A DNA stretch of 39,057 bases from Vulcanimicrobiota bacterium (GCA_030041115.1 JASHOM010000028.1:1-39057), one strand, 5' to 3'. Numbered from the stretch's first letter, positions 1 to 10,120 are shown. The notes: generated from the letters alone by a model not told the origin. Numbers and translations: made by a program.

Positions 1-165
1 GGACGGCAGCCGAGGCGCGGCGGTGCTTGGGACCGCCGTCTGGGGCGCGCGAGTCCGGACGGCGCCCGGCGACTGGTGCGGGGCCGCCGTTCGTGCAGCG
101 TGACCGCACGCGCCCAGGGCGAGCAAAAGAGCCGCGATCCAAAGGGCCGGACGGGATTGGCGCAT
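1..165 (-). CDS. putative lipoprotein, N-terminal part only (gene runs off the left edge)
   Basis: Minus-strand ATG at 163-165 opens to the window start without a stop: MRQSRPALWIAALLLALGACGHAARTAAPHQSPG...; type II signal peptide with lipobox LGAC. Not in the ORF track because it is truncated. Confidence 0.65.
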   Translation of the reverse strand, partial: MRQSRPALWIAALLLALGACGHAARTAAPHQSPGAVRTRAPQTAVPSTAAPRLPS

Positions 166-228
166 CCCGGCTTGGTTCTGCCCCGGCCGCGTTGAAAACC
201 CTTTGCGCTTGAGAGCACAGAGTAGCGC

Positions 229-1185
229 GTGAGCGATTCCGCGCGCCCAACGATCAGCATTGTCGTCCCGCTGTATAACGAGAGGGCGAACGTTGCGCCG
301 TTGCTCGATCGCATCGGCGGCGTGGCCGAGCGCCTGCGCGAGAGCTACGATTTCGAGACGGTCTTGGTCAACGACGGCAGCACCGACGGCACGGAAACCG
401 CAGTGCGCGCTGAGATGACGAACCGGCCGGCAATCGTTCTCGTGAATCTCTCGCGTAACTTCGGTCACCAACTCGCTGCGACGGCGGGCTTGGACATCGC
501 CGGCGGCGTCGCGGTGGTGCTCATGGACGGCGACTTACAAGATCCGCCGGAGCTCATCGAAGCATTTCTCGCCAAGTGGCGGGCGGGTTACGACGTCGTC
601 TACGCGGTTCGGCGGGCGCGTCCGGGCGAAAGCCGGTTCAAGCTTTTTACCGCGCGCGTGTTTTACCGGATCATCAAACGGCTGACGCGCATCGCGATTC
701 CGGTCGACGCCGGCGATTTCCGGTTGATGAGCCGGCGCGTCGTCGAGGCGCTGCGCCGGTCGCCCGAACGCAACCGGTTTCTTCGCGGCATGGTCAGTTG
801 GGTCGGATTCAACCAAACCGCCATCGCGTACGACCGCGACGTGCGGCACTCCGGAACGACGAAATATCCGCTCGGAAAGATGGTGCGGTTTGCGATGGAC
901 GGCATCGCGTCGTTCTCCGACATTCCATTGCGGTTTGCCTCGTATTTCGGCTTCGCGGTGAGCGCCGTCGCGTTCGTTTACGCACTGGTCGTGATCGCGT
1001 TCAAGCTCTTCAGCCTCAAGCCGCCGGCGTACACGCCCGGTTGGGCCTCGACGATCGTCGCGGTGCTCTTCCTGGGAGGCGTGCAGCTAATGAGCTTGGG
1101 CATCCTCGGCGAATACTTGGGCCGAGTCTACGACGAGGTCAAAGGTCGGCCGCTCTATCTGATCAGCGACATCGAGCGCTCTTGA
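229..1185 (+). CDS. family 2 glycosyltransferase (dolichyl-phosphate mannosyltransferase / GtrB-ArnC type, two C-terminal TM helices)
   Basis: ISIVVPLYNERANV, VNDGSTDGT, LMDGDLQDPPELI, DAGDFRLMSRRVVEAL motifs; GTG start. Confidence 0.93.
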   Translation: MSDSARPTISIVVPLYNERANVAPLLDRIGGVAERLRESYDFETVLVNDGSTDGTETAVRAEMTNRPAIVLVNLSRNFGHQLAATAGLDIAGGVAVVLMDGDLQDPPELIEAFLAKWRAGYDVVYAVRRARPGESRFKLFTARVFYRIIKRLTRIAIPVDAGDFRLMSRRVVEALRRSPERNRFLRGMVSWVGFNQTAIAYDRDVRHSGTTKYPLGKMVRFAMDGIASFSDIPLRFASYFGFAVSAVAFVYALVVIAFKLFSLKPPAYTPGWASTIVAVLFLGGVQLMSLGILGEYLGRVYDEVKGRPLYLISDIERS

Positions 1186-2483
1186 CGTATCGCCCCGTCG
1201 TCGATCGCTTCGCGGTCGTACCGCCGCTCGATCCGCCGTCGGCGGTACTTTTCGTCGCGGTCTTCGCGGCCGCGGCGCTATTGACGGCGCGGCGTCCGTC
1301 GTACGGCATGGCGGCGCTGCTCGTCTCCACGCCGATTGCCTTCGCGCACGACGTGCTCGGCACGACGGTCACCCTCGAAAAGGCGGTTCTCCTCGGCGTG
1401 CTGCTCGGGCTCTCGAGCTACGGCGGTTGCCTGCAGCTCTTGCGCGAGCGACCGGCGCCGCTGCTGCTCGGCGCCTTCGCGCTTCTGGGGGTCGCCAGCG
1501 CGTTGACGGCCGTCGACGCGGTCCACGCTGCGGCCGTCGCTCGCGAAACGCTCAAGGTCCTCGAGTACGCGGCTTTCTTCGTTGCGGCGTTCCTTTGTTA
1601 CGCGCTCGACCGCAACGATGCCTTACTCGTCGGCGCCCTCGCCGCGGCGGCGATCGTCGTCTCGCTCTCGGCGCTCGCGCAAGAGATCACCGGCGCGCCG
1701 TCGGGCCTGTACGTCGGAGCGGCGATCGTTCCGCGCATTGCGGGAATCCTCGAGGGACCGAATCAGCTCGCCGGCTACTGCGAGATCGCGGCGGCCGCAC
1801 TGGGCGCGTGGGCGCTCGCGCGGCGTAGTGCGCTGCTCGATACCGCGCTTGCGCTGACCGTCGCGACCGCGGTCCTCACCTTCTCGCGCGCGGGTTGGGT
1901 CGGGTTGGCGATCGTCGCGGCGATCCTCGCCGTCAGCGGCGGGGAACGGACGGCGCGCGCGCTGCGGGGGGCGATCGCGGGACTCGTCGCGGGTTTCGCC
2001 GGCGCGGTCGCGTGGGCGATCTACGCCCGCACGCCGGGCGTCCTGCGAGCTTCGCTCGAAGCCAGTTCCTACGCCGGGGGCGTCGGAAATCGGCGCGAAC
2101 TGTGGGAGGCGGCTTGGCGCATGTGGCATGCGAAGCCGCTCCTAGGCGTCGGAGCGGGGAACTTCGAGCTGCTTCTGCCCGCCTACGGCGTTTTCGGCGT
2201 GCGAACGCACGCGAACAGCTTGTATCTGCAATCGCTGGCGGAGGGTGGCATTCTGCTCTTCGCGGCGACCCTGGCTGTGGTCGTCGCGGTGCTGGCAAGT
2301 TTGGCCGGATCGCGCCCGTTCGACCGCTTGCGCAAGGCGTCCCCGTGGGTCGTCGGCGCGTTCGCCGCGACGCTGGCACTCGCGCTCCACCAAACCGTCG
2401 ACTTTCTCGTCTTCTATCCAAAGGTCGGCGAAGCGTGGTGGCTGCTCGTCGGCATTGCTGCGGCGGCGCTCGCCTCGGCGTGA
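1182..2483 (+). CDS. O-antigen ligase / polymerase-like membrane protein (Wzy_C type)
   Basis: In-frame part of ORF 576..2483; TTG start overlapping the upstream stop (TTGA); many TM segments; GNRRELWEAAWRMWHAKPLLGVGAGNFELL and HANSLYLQSLAEGG are typical of O-antigen ligases. Confidence 0.82.
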   Translation: MTYRPVVDRFAVVPPLDPPSAVLFVAVFAAAALLTARRPSYGMAALLVSTPIAFAHDVLGTTVTLEKAVLLGVLLGLSSYGGCLQLLRERPAPLLLGAFALLGVASALTAVDAVHAAAVARETLKVLEYAAFFVAAFLCYALDRNDALLVGALAAAAIVVSLSALAQEITGAPSGLYVGAAIVPRIAGILEGPNQLAGYCEIAAAALGAWALARRSALLDTALALTVATAVLTFSRAGWVGLAIVAAILAVSGGERTARALRGAIAGLVAGFAGAVAWAIYARTPGVLRASLEASSYAGGVGNRRELWEAAWRMWHAKPLLGVGAGNFELLLPAYGVFGVRTHANSLYLQSLAEGGILLFAATLAVVVAVLASLAGSRPFDRLRKASPWVVGAFAATLALALHQTVDFLVFYPKVGEAWWLLVGIAAAALASA

Positions 2484-3682
2484 CCGCCGGCGCGGCGGCG
2501 CAGCCGCTCCTCGTCGTTACCGCCTGGGGCACGCGCGGCGCCGAGTTATTCGTGCTCTTCGCCCTCGCGATCGGCGCGGCCGGCGTCGCGTACCGGCTCG
2601 TGCTTGCGAGCTCGGCTCGTCTTTCAGCGGTGCGCTTGACCGCCATCTCGACCGCGACGCTTGCAGTCGCCTGGTGCGTGCCATTTCTCTTCTCGAGCGA
2701 CGTCTACGCGTATGGCGCGTACGGCGAGCTCGCGCGACTCGGTCTCGACCCGTACGCGCGCGTCGCGACGTTCGGCAACGATGCGTTGCTTGCGGATGCG
2801 GCGTGGCAGTGGGGCGGCTCATTTCCGATCTGCGTCTACGGACGAGGCTTCGTCGAGCTGGCGCGGGTCGTCGTCAGCGCGCTCGCACCGCTGGGAACGC
2901 TCGCCCAGCTCCAAGGAATGCGCGCGCTCGCGTCCTCGGCGTTCGTCCTCTGCGTTCCGCTGGCATACCTCGCATTCGGCGGCGATCGAGCCGCGCGTCT
3001 TCGCGCGGCAGCAACGATCGGCCTCAACCCGGTCGCGATCTGGTGCGCCGCCGAGGGACACAACGATGCGATCGCGTTGGCGGTCGTCCTTGCGGGATTC
3101 GCGTTGCTGCGCCGGCGTGCGCCTACTGCCGGCGCCGCGATCGTGGCGCTCTCGGCGCTGGTCAAGCTCCCCGGAGCCGCGGCCGCGCTCGCGCTCGCAT
3201 TCGTCGATCGGGCCGCCCGCGCGGGCGCTTCGGCCGGAATCGTTCTCGCGGCGGCGCTTTCGGTTCCGCTCATCACCGGCGCGGTGACGCAGCTCGCGCC
3301 GCACGCGCGTTACGCGCCGCAGGCTTCCGTACAGGCGATCCTCGCGCCGCTGGGCGCAACGGCGGCGCTGCTCGCGGCGGCAGCGATCGCCGCCGCGCTT
3401 GCGGCTCGCGGCATCGGCCTCTTGCGCGCGCGACGCGACGAAGGCTGGATCTGGTTGGGACTCGCGGCGTGGGCGCTGGTGCCGAATCCCTATCCGTGGT
3501 ACGGCCTTTGGCTGCTCGCGCTCGCCGCTTTGGCGCCCCGCACTCGCGCTGCGGCGACCGCCATCTTGCTATCCTTTACTTCGATACTGCGGTACATTCC
3601 GGATGCGGTGGCAACTCCAAGTGCATTCGGCTCGGTCGCGCTGGGCATCGTCGCGACGCTTCCGTTTCTCGCCCTGGTATGA
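2480..3682 (+). CDS. polytopic mannosyltransferase-like protein (GT87/GT-C-like)
   Basis: GTGA overlap with the upstream stop; about 10 hydrophobic segments; SSDVYAYGAYGELARLGLDPY and AEGHNDAIAL motifs resemble GT-C alpha-mannosyltransferases. Confidence 0.65.
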   Translation: MTAGAAAQPLLVVTAWGTRGAELFVLFALAIGAAGVAYRLVLASSARLSAVRLTAISTATLAVAWCVPFLFSSDVYAYGAYGELARLGLDPYARVATFGNDALLADAAWQWGGSFPICVYGRGFVELARVVVSALAPLGTLAQLQGMRALASSAFVLCVPLAYLAFGGDRAARLRAAATIGLNPVAIWCAAEGHNDAIALAVVLAGFALLRRRAPTAGAAIVALSALVKLPGAAAALALAFVDRAARAGASAGIVLAAALSVPLITGAVTQLAPHARYAPQASVQAILAPLGATAALLAAAAIAAALAARGIGLLRARRDEGWIWLGLAAWALVPNPYPWYGLWLLALAALAPRTRAAATAILLSFTSILRYIPDAVATPSAFGSVALGIVATLPFLALV

Positions 3683-3694
3683 TCGGCGGCTCCC

Positions 3695-6600
3695 ATGACC
3701 GTTGAGATGCTCGATACGGCGGACTCCCGCGGACGCGCCGGCGAGTTGCTCGCCCTCTTCGCGCAGCAGAGCCGCTCGTGGCGAGCGGCGGCCGAAGCGC
3801 TGGAGAGGTTAGGTCGCATTCGCGGGCCCAAGCCCGGCATCTACGCGCTGCACGAGACGATTGCGGCCGCCCGCCCCGCGCTGCTCGCAGCGCTGCACCG
3901 CATGGCGAACGGCACCCTGTTGGTCATCACGCCGACTCCCGACGCCGCCGAGCGCGCGTTCGCCGATCTTCTCTATTACCTCGAGAGAAACAGCGCTGCC
4001 GTGGCGCTGCTTCGCTCGCGCGACGAAACGATCGGCGCGATCGAGACTCCGTCGGAGCACAGCGCGCGCATGACGCTTCTTGCCGACCTCGTCGACGGGA
4101 CTCCCCGCATCGTCTTGGCTCCGATCGCGGCCGCGCGTCAGCACGTAACGGCGCGCTCGCGCTTCGCACAGTCGCGCTTTTCGCTCCGCGCGGGCGAGGA
4201 GACGGACTTCGAAGCGCTGCAACGGCGCCTCTTCGCGTTGGGTTACGCTCGCCGGGACGTCGTCAGCGCCGTCGGCGAGTACGCGGTGCGTGGCGGCATC
4301 CTCGACGTCTTTGCCGCGACGGCCGACGCTCCGGTGCGCATCGAGTTCTTCGGCGACCGCATCGAGTCGATGCGCGCATTCGCGATCGAATCGCAGCGCA
4401 GCAGTACGTCCGTCGAAACGCTCGATGTCGCGCTTTGGAGCGACGACGAGGAGCGCACTGCGACGATCTTCGATTACCTGCCCGGCCCGGCGACCGTCGT
4501 TCTCGAGGAGCCCGCGACGATCGCCGCGGTTGCGCAGGCGCTCGACGAAGAACGCGCGCGCGAGCGGCACACTCTGCTCGCCCACGAACGAGGCGACGAC
4601 GCGCTGCTCGACGACTCAGCGGTGCCGCCCGTTTCGCTGCACGATCTCGGAAGCCGGTTGACGCACCACGCGACGTTGACGCTGCCCGGCGCAATCGAAG
4701 CCGCGACGTCGCTCGAGTGGCTCCCTCCGGTCCTCGACTCGTTTGCGTTGGAATGCCGTCCGGTCGAGCACTTCAACCGGCAACTGTCGCTCTTCTCCGC
4801 GGCAATGCGCGAATGGAGCGCGCAGGGCGAATCCGTGCACATCGTCAGCGCGGCGGTCTCGCGCACCGTCGACTTACTGCGGGCGGCGGGAGTCGATCCG
4901 GAGCATCGCGGCCGCGGAAACGTCGTGGTGGACCACGGATCGATCGAAGCGGGCTTTGCGATTCCCGCGCTTCGAGTGCGCGTCCTCGGCGACCGCGAAA
5001 TCTTCGGAGCCCCGCCCAAACGGGTCAAGATCCGGGCGGTCAAAGAGGGCGTTCCCGTCACCCTCGCCGACCTGCGCGTCGGAGATTACGTCGTTCACGC
5101 GGTGCACGGCATCGCGCAATATCTCGGCCTGCGCGCCGAAACCGTCCTCGGAGCGACGCAAGATTATCTCGATCTGCGCTATGCCGGAAGCGACCGGATG
5201 CTGGTGCCGGTCACTCAGATGCACCAGGTCGCGAAGTACTCGGCGGCCGACGGGCAGACGCCGCGCTTATCGAAGATGGGCGGCGCCGATTGGGCCCGCA
5301 CCAAATCGCGGGTTTCCGAAGCGCTGGGCAAGGTCGCCGACCAGCTCGTCGCGATCTACGCGGAGCGCGAGGTGTCGCGCGGCTTCGCGTTCGGTCCCGA
5401 CACAACGTGGCAAACGGAGATGGAAGAGGCGTTCCCGTACGAGCCGACGGCGGATCAGCAAAAGGCCATCGAGGCGACCAAAGCCGACATGGAAGCGGCG
5501 CGGCCCATGGATCGTCTGATCTGCGGCGACGTCGGCTACGGCAAGACGGAGGTCGCGATGCGCGCCGCATTCAAAGCGATCGCCGACAAGAAGCAAGTCG
5601 CGGTGCTCGTTCCAACGACGCTGCTCTCCGACCAGCACTTCCGCACCTTCAGCGCTCGCTTCGGTGCGTTTCCCATTCGCATCGAAGAGCTCTCGCGGTT
5701 CACCCCGAAACCCGATCAAAAGCGAATTCTGCGGGACCTCGCCGAGGGCAAAGTCGACGTCGTGATCGGCACGCACCGTCTTTTGCAAAAAGACGTGGCT
5801 TTTGCCGATCTCGGCTTGATCGTCATCGACGAGGAACAGCGTTTCGGAGTCATGCACAAAGAACGGCTCAAAGAGTACCGCGCCGGCGTCGACGTCTTGA
5901 CCCTCTCGGCGACGCCGATTCCGCGAACGCTCCATATGTCGCTCATGGGCGTTCGCGATCTTTCTTTGATTCAGACCGCGCCGAAGAATCGCATGTCGAT
6001 CAAAACGCTGGTCGTTCCGGCTAGCGACGCCGCAGTCCAGCGAGCGGTCGCGGCGGAGCTCGATCGCGGCGGGCAGGTTTACTACTTACACAATCGCATC
6101 GAGTCGATCTACGCGGTCCACAGGGCGCTCGAGCAGCTCGTTCCGCGGGCGCGCATCGCCGTCGGGCACGGCCGGATGAGCGAGGTCGAGATCGAGCCGA
6201 TCATGCAGCGCTTCATCAACGGCGAGCTCGACGTGCTCGTTGCGACGACGATCATCGAAAACGGCATCGACATCCCCAACGTGAACACCATGATCGTAAA
6301 CGACGCCGATCGCTTCGGCCTGGCGCAGCTCTATCAGTTGCGGGGGCGGGTCGGGCGCTCGAATCACCAAGCATACTGTTACCTGTTGTACCAAGGGCAC
6401 AAAGCGCTTACCGAAGAGGCCAAGGCGAGGCTCGAGGCGATCCGCGAGTTCGCGCACCTCGGCTCCGGCGCGCAGATCGCGATGCGCGATCTCGAGATTC
6501 GCGGCGCGGGCAACCTGCTCGGCTCGGCGCAGTCCGGCTTCATCGCCTCGGTCGGCTTCGACGCGTATTGCGAGCTGCTCGCCGAGGCAATTGCGGCGCG

Positions 6601-7054
6601 GCGCGGCGCTCCCGGCCGGCTGGAGGAACGGGCCGAGGCGGTGCTCGACGTCAAGATCGACGCTTTCATTCCCGACGACTACATCGCGCAGGTCTCGCAG
6701 AAGATCGCGGTTTACCAGGAACTCGCCAAGGCCCGGACCGAGACGGAAATAGACGAGGCGGCCGCCGGGGTGCGCGATCGCTTCGGCCCCTTCCCCCAGC
6801 CGCTGGCGAATCTCATCGAGCTCACCAAGCTGCGAGCAATCGCCCTGCGCAAGCACGTGACGCGCGTCGTCGTCGACGAGCGGCGCCTTACGCTCGGCGT
6901 CGGCTCGGGTTTCCAGCTCGACCCGGCGGCGGTCGGGAAGCTCCAATCGCTGACCAAAAACCGCTTCAGGTTCGCCGAGGGGCGGATCCTCGTCGATCTC
7001 CCCGCGGCCGGCGCGTGGATGCCCCTCTTGAGAAAGCTGCTCGAAGCGATGTAG
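3695..7054 (+). CDS. mfd: transcription-repair coupling factor
   Basis: 1119 aa; CarD-like RID (LRVGDYVVHAVHGIAQYLGL), DRLICGDVGYGKTEVAMRAAFKA, DEEQRFGV, LSATPIPRTLHMSLMGVRDLS, IENGIDIPNVNTMIV, QLRGRVGRSN. Confidence 0.98.
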   Translation: MTVEMLDTADSRGRAGELLALFAQQSRSWRAAAEALERLGRIRGPKPGIYALHETIAAARPALLAALHRMANGTLLVITPTPDAAERAFADLLYYLERNSAAVALLRSRDETIGAIETPSEHSARMTLLADLVDGTPRIVLAPIAAARQHVTARSRFAQSRFSLRAGEETDFEALQRRLFALGYARRDVVSAVGEYAVRGGILDVFAATADAPVRIEFFGDRIESMRAFAIESQRSSTSVETLDVALWSDDEERTATIFDYLPGPATVVLEEPATIAAVAQALDEERARERHTLLAHERGDDALLDDSAVPPVSLHDLGSRLTHHATLTLPGAIEAATSLEWLPPVLDSFALECRPVEHFNRQLSLFSAAMREWSAQGESVHIVSAAVSRTVDLLRAAGVDPEHRGRGNVVVDHGSIEAGFAIPALRVRVLGDREIFGAPPKRVKIRAVKEGVPVTLADLRVGDYVVHAVHGIAQYLGLRAETVLGATQDYLDLRYAGSDRMLVPVTQMHQVAKYSAADGQTPRLSKMGGADWARTKSRVSEALGKVADQLVAIYAEREVSRGFAFGPDTTWQTEMEEAFPYEPTADQQKAIEATKADMEAARPMDRLICGDVGYGKTEVAMRAAFKAIADKKQVAVLVPTTLLSDQHFRTFSARFGAFPIRIEELSRFTPKPDQKRILRDLAEGKVDVVIGTHRLLQKDVAFADLGLIVIDEEQRFGVMHKERLKEYRAGVDVLTLSATPIPRTLHMSLMGVRDLSLIQTAPKNRMSIKTLVVPASDAAVQRAVAAELDRGGQVYYLHNRIESIYAVHRALEQLVPRARIAVGHGRMSEVEIEPIMQRFINGELDVLVATTIIENGIDIPNVNTMIVNDADRFGLAQLYQLRGRVGRSNHQAYCYLLYQGHKALTEEAKARLEAIREFAHLGSGAQIAMRDLEIRGAGNLLGSAQSGFIASVGFDAYCELLAEAIAARRGAPGRLEERAEAVLDVKIDAFIPDDYIAQVSQKIAVYQELAKARTETEIDEAAAGVRDRFGPFPQPLANLIELTKLRAIALRKHVTRVVVDERRLTLGVGSGFQLDPAAVGKLQSLTKNRFRFAEGRILVDLPAAGAWMPLLRKLLEAM

Positions 7055-7068
7055 GGAGGAGGCCTCCC
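7054..7068 (+). terminator. hairpin abutting the mfd stop codon
   Basis: GGGAGG-AGG-CCTCCC; first G is the last base of the mfd TAG stop. Confidence 0.4.
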
Positions 7069-7097
7069 ATCCTGCGCGCGAAGCAGGTCGCCCTGAC

Positions 7098-7116
7098 GCG
7101 GGGCCACGGGCCCCGC
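7098..7116 (+). terminator. second hairpin between mfd and the PpiC gene
   Basis: GCGGGGC-CACGG-GCCCCGC perfect 7-bp stem; no U-tract. Confidence 0.4.
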
Positions 7117-7150
7117 TTCGTACGCACTCCAATACTTCCTAGACGGAGCA

Positions 7151-8125
7151 ATGATGTCGAAAGCCCTACGCATCACCGTGGGCCTCGCCGGCCTGTTTCT
7201 GGGCACGTCCCTCGCGGCGTGCTCCGGCGGCGCGGTCGCGACGGTGAACGGCCAACCGATAAGCCGGTCAACCTTCAATACTCGTCTCGAGGGCAGCCCG
7301 ATGGGGCGCACCGTTCTGCAACAGCTCGTGCAGGAGACGCTGATCGATGAGTACGCCAAGAGCAATAAGATCGACGTCACCGACGCCGAGATCGACGCGC
7401 GCGAGAACGAGATCAAAGCGAACTTTCCCGCGGGTTCGTGGGACGAGATGCTCAAGGCGCGCGGCCTGACGGAGTCCGACGTACGCGCCGCGCTACGCGA
7501 GCAGCTCATTCTCGACAAGGCGTTAGAGACCAAAGTGACGGTCACGCCGGCGCAAATCAATGACTATTTCGCGAAGAACCACGCGACGTTCGACAAGCCC
7601 GAGCAAGTAACGGCGCGGCACATTCTCGTGCCGAACCTGGCGCTCGCGAATCAGATCGAGACTGACTTGAAGGGCGGCCAGAACTTCGGAGATTTGGCAA
7701 AGAAGTATTCGACCGATCCGGGCAGCAAGGATAAGGGCGGCGATCTCGGCACCTTCCGCCGAGGACAGATGGTCCCCGCGTTCGACAAGTATGCCTTCTC
7801 GGCTCCGATCGGCCAAATCAGCCCGCCGATCAAGTCCCCCTTCGGCTATCACATCATCGAAGTCGAATCGCGCACGCCCGGTCAGAAAGCAACGGTGGCC
7901 AGCGCGACGCCGCAAATCCAGGATACGTTGCGTCAACAAGCCGAGGCGCCGTTGATTCAGCCCTTCCTGCAAGAGCTTCAAGAGAAGGCCACGATCGTCG
8001 TGAACGACCCGCAGTTCGCCGGTCTCTTCGCGACGCCGCCGCCGCCGCCGAGCGCTCCGCCGACCGTCGCCCCCAGCAGCGCGGCTGCGAGTCCGCCGGC
8101 CTCACCGGCACCGGCAAAAACCTAG
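7151..8125 (+). CDS. SurA/PrsA-like peptidyl-prolyl isomerase (parvulin), lipoprotein signal
   Basis: LGTSLAACSGG lipobox; SurA_N-type region; parvulin VTARHILVPNLALANQIETDLKGGQNFGDLAKKYSTDPGSKDKGGDLGTFRRGQMVPAFDKYAFSAPIGQISPPIKSPFGYHIIEV; Pro/Ala-rich tail. Confidence 0.93.
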   Translation: MMSKALRITVGLAGLFLGTSLAACSGGAVATVNGQPISRSTFNTRLEGSPMGRTVLQQLVQETLIDEYAKSNKIDVTDAEIDARENEIKANFPAGSWDEMLKARGLTESDVRAALREQLILDKALETKVTVTPAQINDYFAKNHATFDKPEQVTARHILVPNLALANQIETDLKGGQNFGDLAKKYSTDPGSKDKGGDLGTFRRGQMVPAFDKYAFSAPIGQISPPIKSPFGYHIIEVESRTPGQKATVASATPQIQDTLRQQAEAPLIQPFLQELQEKATIVVNDPQFAGLFATPPPPPSAPPTVAPSSAAASPPASPAPAKT

Positions 8126-8142
8126 GCGGGCCGCGGCCCGCC
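8125..8142. terminator. perfect 18-nt GC palindrome at the end of the PpiC gene
   Basis: GGCGGGCCGCGGCCCGCC, beginning at the last base of the TAG stop. Confidence 0.4.
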
Positions 8143-8181
8143 GGCACGGGGCAACGCGAAAAGCTCCCCGAAAGTGCCAGC

Positions 8182-9366
8182 GTGCTCGTTCGCATCACGG
8201 GTCTGGGCCCGGGTGATCCCAGACTCCTGACCATCGGCAGCCTCGATGCGCTGCGCGCGACCGCGAGAACGGTCGCTTTGCTCGCGCCGCCGGATTTGAC
8301 GGCCTTTCTCGCTCGCAACGGCGTTGAGGTCGAGCGCGGAATGGTCGACGACGCGGCGTTGCTCGTGCGCGGCAGCGGCGATGAAATCGCGCGCTTCATA
8401 GCGCGACTCGATGCGGGGTCGGACGAAACCCTCGGCTTGGGCGTGCTCGGGAATCCGCTCTCGGATTTTCCCGGCTTGCCGACGCTGCTGCGCGAGCTCG
8501 AAAATAGCCGCATCGCCGCGGAGATCGTGCCGGGGGTACCGCGCGCAACGCTGTCGGCGGCGATCACGATGCCGCTCGTTCCGCTCCCGCCGCAATCGGC
8601 GCACTACTCCTGGGAAGACTTGGTCGAGATCATGGCTCGCCTGCGAATGGGCTGCCCATGGGATCGCGAGCAGACGCATCGCACGCTCGTCCCCTATCTC
8701 ATCGAAGAGACGTACGAAGTCGTCGAAGCGATCGAGATTCCCCGGCTCGACGGGCTCTGCGAGGAGCTGGGCGATCTGTTGCTTCAGGTCGTTTTTCACG
8801 CTCAGCTCGCGACCGAAGTAGGAAAGTTCAGCATCGCCGACGTCGTCGACACTCTCTCGAACAAAATGGTGCACCGCCATCCGCACGTCTTCGGCGACGC
8901 AATAATCGAAGACGTCGACGCACAGTGGCGCAGTTGGGAACGATTGAAAGCCCTGGAAAAGACGGGACGCGAGCGTCGGACCAGGCTCGATGGGATTCCC
9001 AAGCATCTCGGAGCGCTCCAGCGGGGGCAGCGCATGCAGGAAAAGGCGGCGCGCGTCGGCTTCGACTGGCCCGACGTGTACGGCGTGCTCGACAAAATCG
9101 ACGAAGAGCTGCGCGAGCTGGCCGAAGCCCGGCGCAGCGGTCCGGACGATCCCAGCGTCCGCGAGGAGTTGGGCGACGTCCTTTTTACGCTCGTGAATCT
9201 CGCGCGAACGCTGGGCGTGGACGCCGAAACCGCGATGCGCCAAGCAAACGAAAAGTTCTACCGCCGCTTTGCCTTCATGGAAGCGCGCGTTGCGGAGAAC
9301 GGTAAAAGTCTGTCCGATCTCGATACCGGCGAGCTCGAGGAGCTGTGGCAGCTAGCGAAGGCTTGA
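8182..9366 (+). CDS. mazG: MazG nucleoside triphosphate pyrophosphohydrolase with short N-terminal tetrapyrrole-methylase-like domain (YabN-like)
   Basis: N-term [22 protein letters not shown]; Maz[57 protein letters not shown], duplicated MazG half [35 protein letters not shown]. Confidence 0.95.
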   Translation: MLVRITGLGPGDPRLLTIGSLDALRATARTVALLAPPDLTAFLARNGVEVERGMVDDAALLVRGSGDEIARFIARLDAGSDETLGLGVLGNPLSDFPGLPTLLRELENSRIAAEIVPGVPRATLSAAITMPLVPLPPQSAHYSWEDLVEIMARLRMGCPWDREQTHRTLVPYLIEETYEVVEAIEIPRLDGLCEELGDLLLQVVFHAQLATEVGKFSIADVVDTLSNKMVHRHPHVFGDAIIEDVDAQWRSWERLKALEKTGRERRTRLDGIPKHLGALQRGQRMQEKAARVGFDWPDVYGVLDKIDEELRELAEARRSGPDDPSVREELGDVLFTLVNLARTLGVDAETAMRQANEKFYRRFAFMEARVAENGKSLSDLDTGELEELWQLAKA

Positions 9367-9752
9367 CCGCGCTCTTGCGCGTGCGGATGAGCGCGCAGGA
9401 CGGACACTACGGGGGCGGACTCGTCGACGGAGCGCGCATCCTAGCGCTCTTCGGCGACGTCGCGACCGAGCTGCTCGTTCGGATCGACGGGGACGAAGGA
9501 CTCTTTGCCGCGTACGAAGAGATTCGATTTCTCGCGCCGACCTATGCGGGCGACTACATCGAAGCGCAGGGTCGCGTCGTTCGCGTCGGAAGAACCTCGC
9601 GCCGCATCGAGTTCGAGGCGCGCAAGGTCATCGCGGCGCGTCCCGAAATCGGCGAGAGCGCCGCCGACGCGCTCGACCCGCCGGTTATCGTTTGCCGAGC
9701 CGTGGGGACCTGCGTCACCTCCAAAGAGAAACAGCGCAAGGCTTCGGGCTAA
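9363..9752 (+). CDS. hotdog-fold protein, likely 3-aminobutyryl-CoA ammonia-lyase-like (Kal)
   Basis: [85 protein letters not shown] matches recalled Kal sequences from lysine fermentation; TTG start overlapping mazG stop (GTG 9345 possible). Confidence 0.7.
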   Translation: MTALLRVRMSAQDGHYGGGLVDGARILALFGDVATELLVRIDGDEGLFAAYEEIRFLAPTYAGDYIEAQGRVVRVGRTSRRIEFEARKVIAARPEIGESAADALDPPVIVCRAVGTCVTSKEKQRKASG

Positions 9753-10120
9753 TGTTTGGTTGACGAGAAGTGCGCGCGCATGAAGGCGCGGCAGTGCGCC
9801 GCTTCGACCTGCGCGGCGTGCGAATGGATGCGCGCGAAGAGGCGCGAGATGAGATATTCGCGCGGGGGAATCCATGGATCGAGTGGGTACTTGCGGGTCC
9901 AATCCTCGATCGCCGCCTGGGTGTTGATCAGTCCTTGGTAGGAGGTGCCGCGGCGCTGGGCGTCGCGAATGCGATTGGTAATCTCGAGCGGGCTCATGCC
10001 CACACGGCCGAAGTATTCGTCGGCCGGGGCAAGCTTCGAGCGCGGCGCGGCGCCCGCCGGGCAGCAGAACGCCGGTCCGCAGAGCAGAATCGCGACGACC
10101 CCTACCAAGCCTACGCGCAA
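9749..10120 (-). CDS. exported hypothetical protein
   Basis: 123 aa with N-terminal hydrophobic signal ([25 protein letters not shown]); no family recognised. Confidence 0.55.
   Translation of the reverse strand: MRVGLVGVVAILLCGPAFCCPAGAAPRSKLAPADEYFGRVGMSPLEITNRIRDAQRRGTSYQGLINTQAAIEDWTRKYPLDPWIPPREYLISRLFARIHSHAAQVEAAHCRAFMRAHFSSTKH

Noticed and set aside
27-212. 61-aa ORF at the left edge (+)
   Set aside because: Antisense to a more convincing lipoprotein N-terminus on the minus strand.
2308-2345. PFDRLRK in the O-antigen-ligase-like protein, resembling translated repeat peptides
   Set aside because: DNA (CCCGTTCGACCGCTTGCGCAAGG) matches the repeat consensus poorly; may be ordinary basic loop sequence.
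3778-6024. 748-aa ORF on + in another frame of mfd (also 1933..2646 -, 4263..4694 -, 5267..5935 -)
   Set aside because: Arg/Ala/Gly-rich shadow ORFs arising from high GC inside a confidently assigned gene; no domain motifs.
8122-9243. 373-aa minus ORF opposite mazG, and similar antisense ORFs at 15018..16055, 18153..19229, 32716..33756 (+)
   Set aside because: Antisense shadows of mazG, gap, gpmI and ileS.
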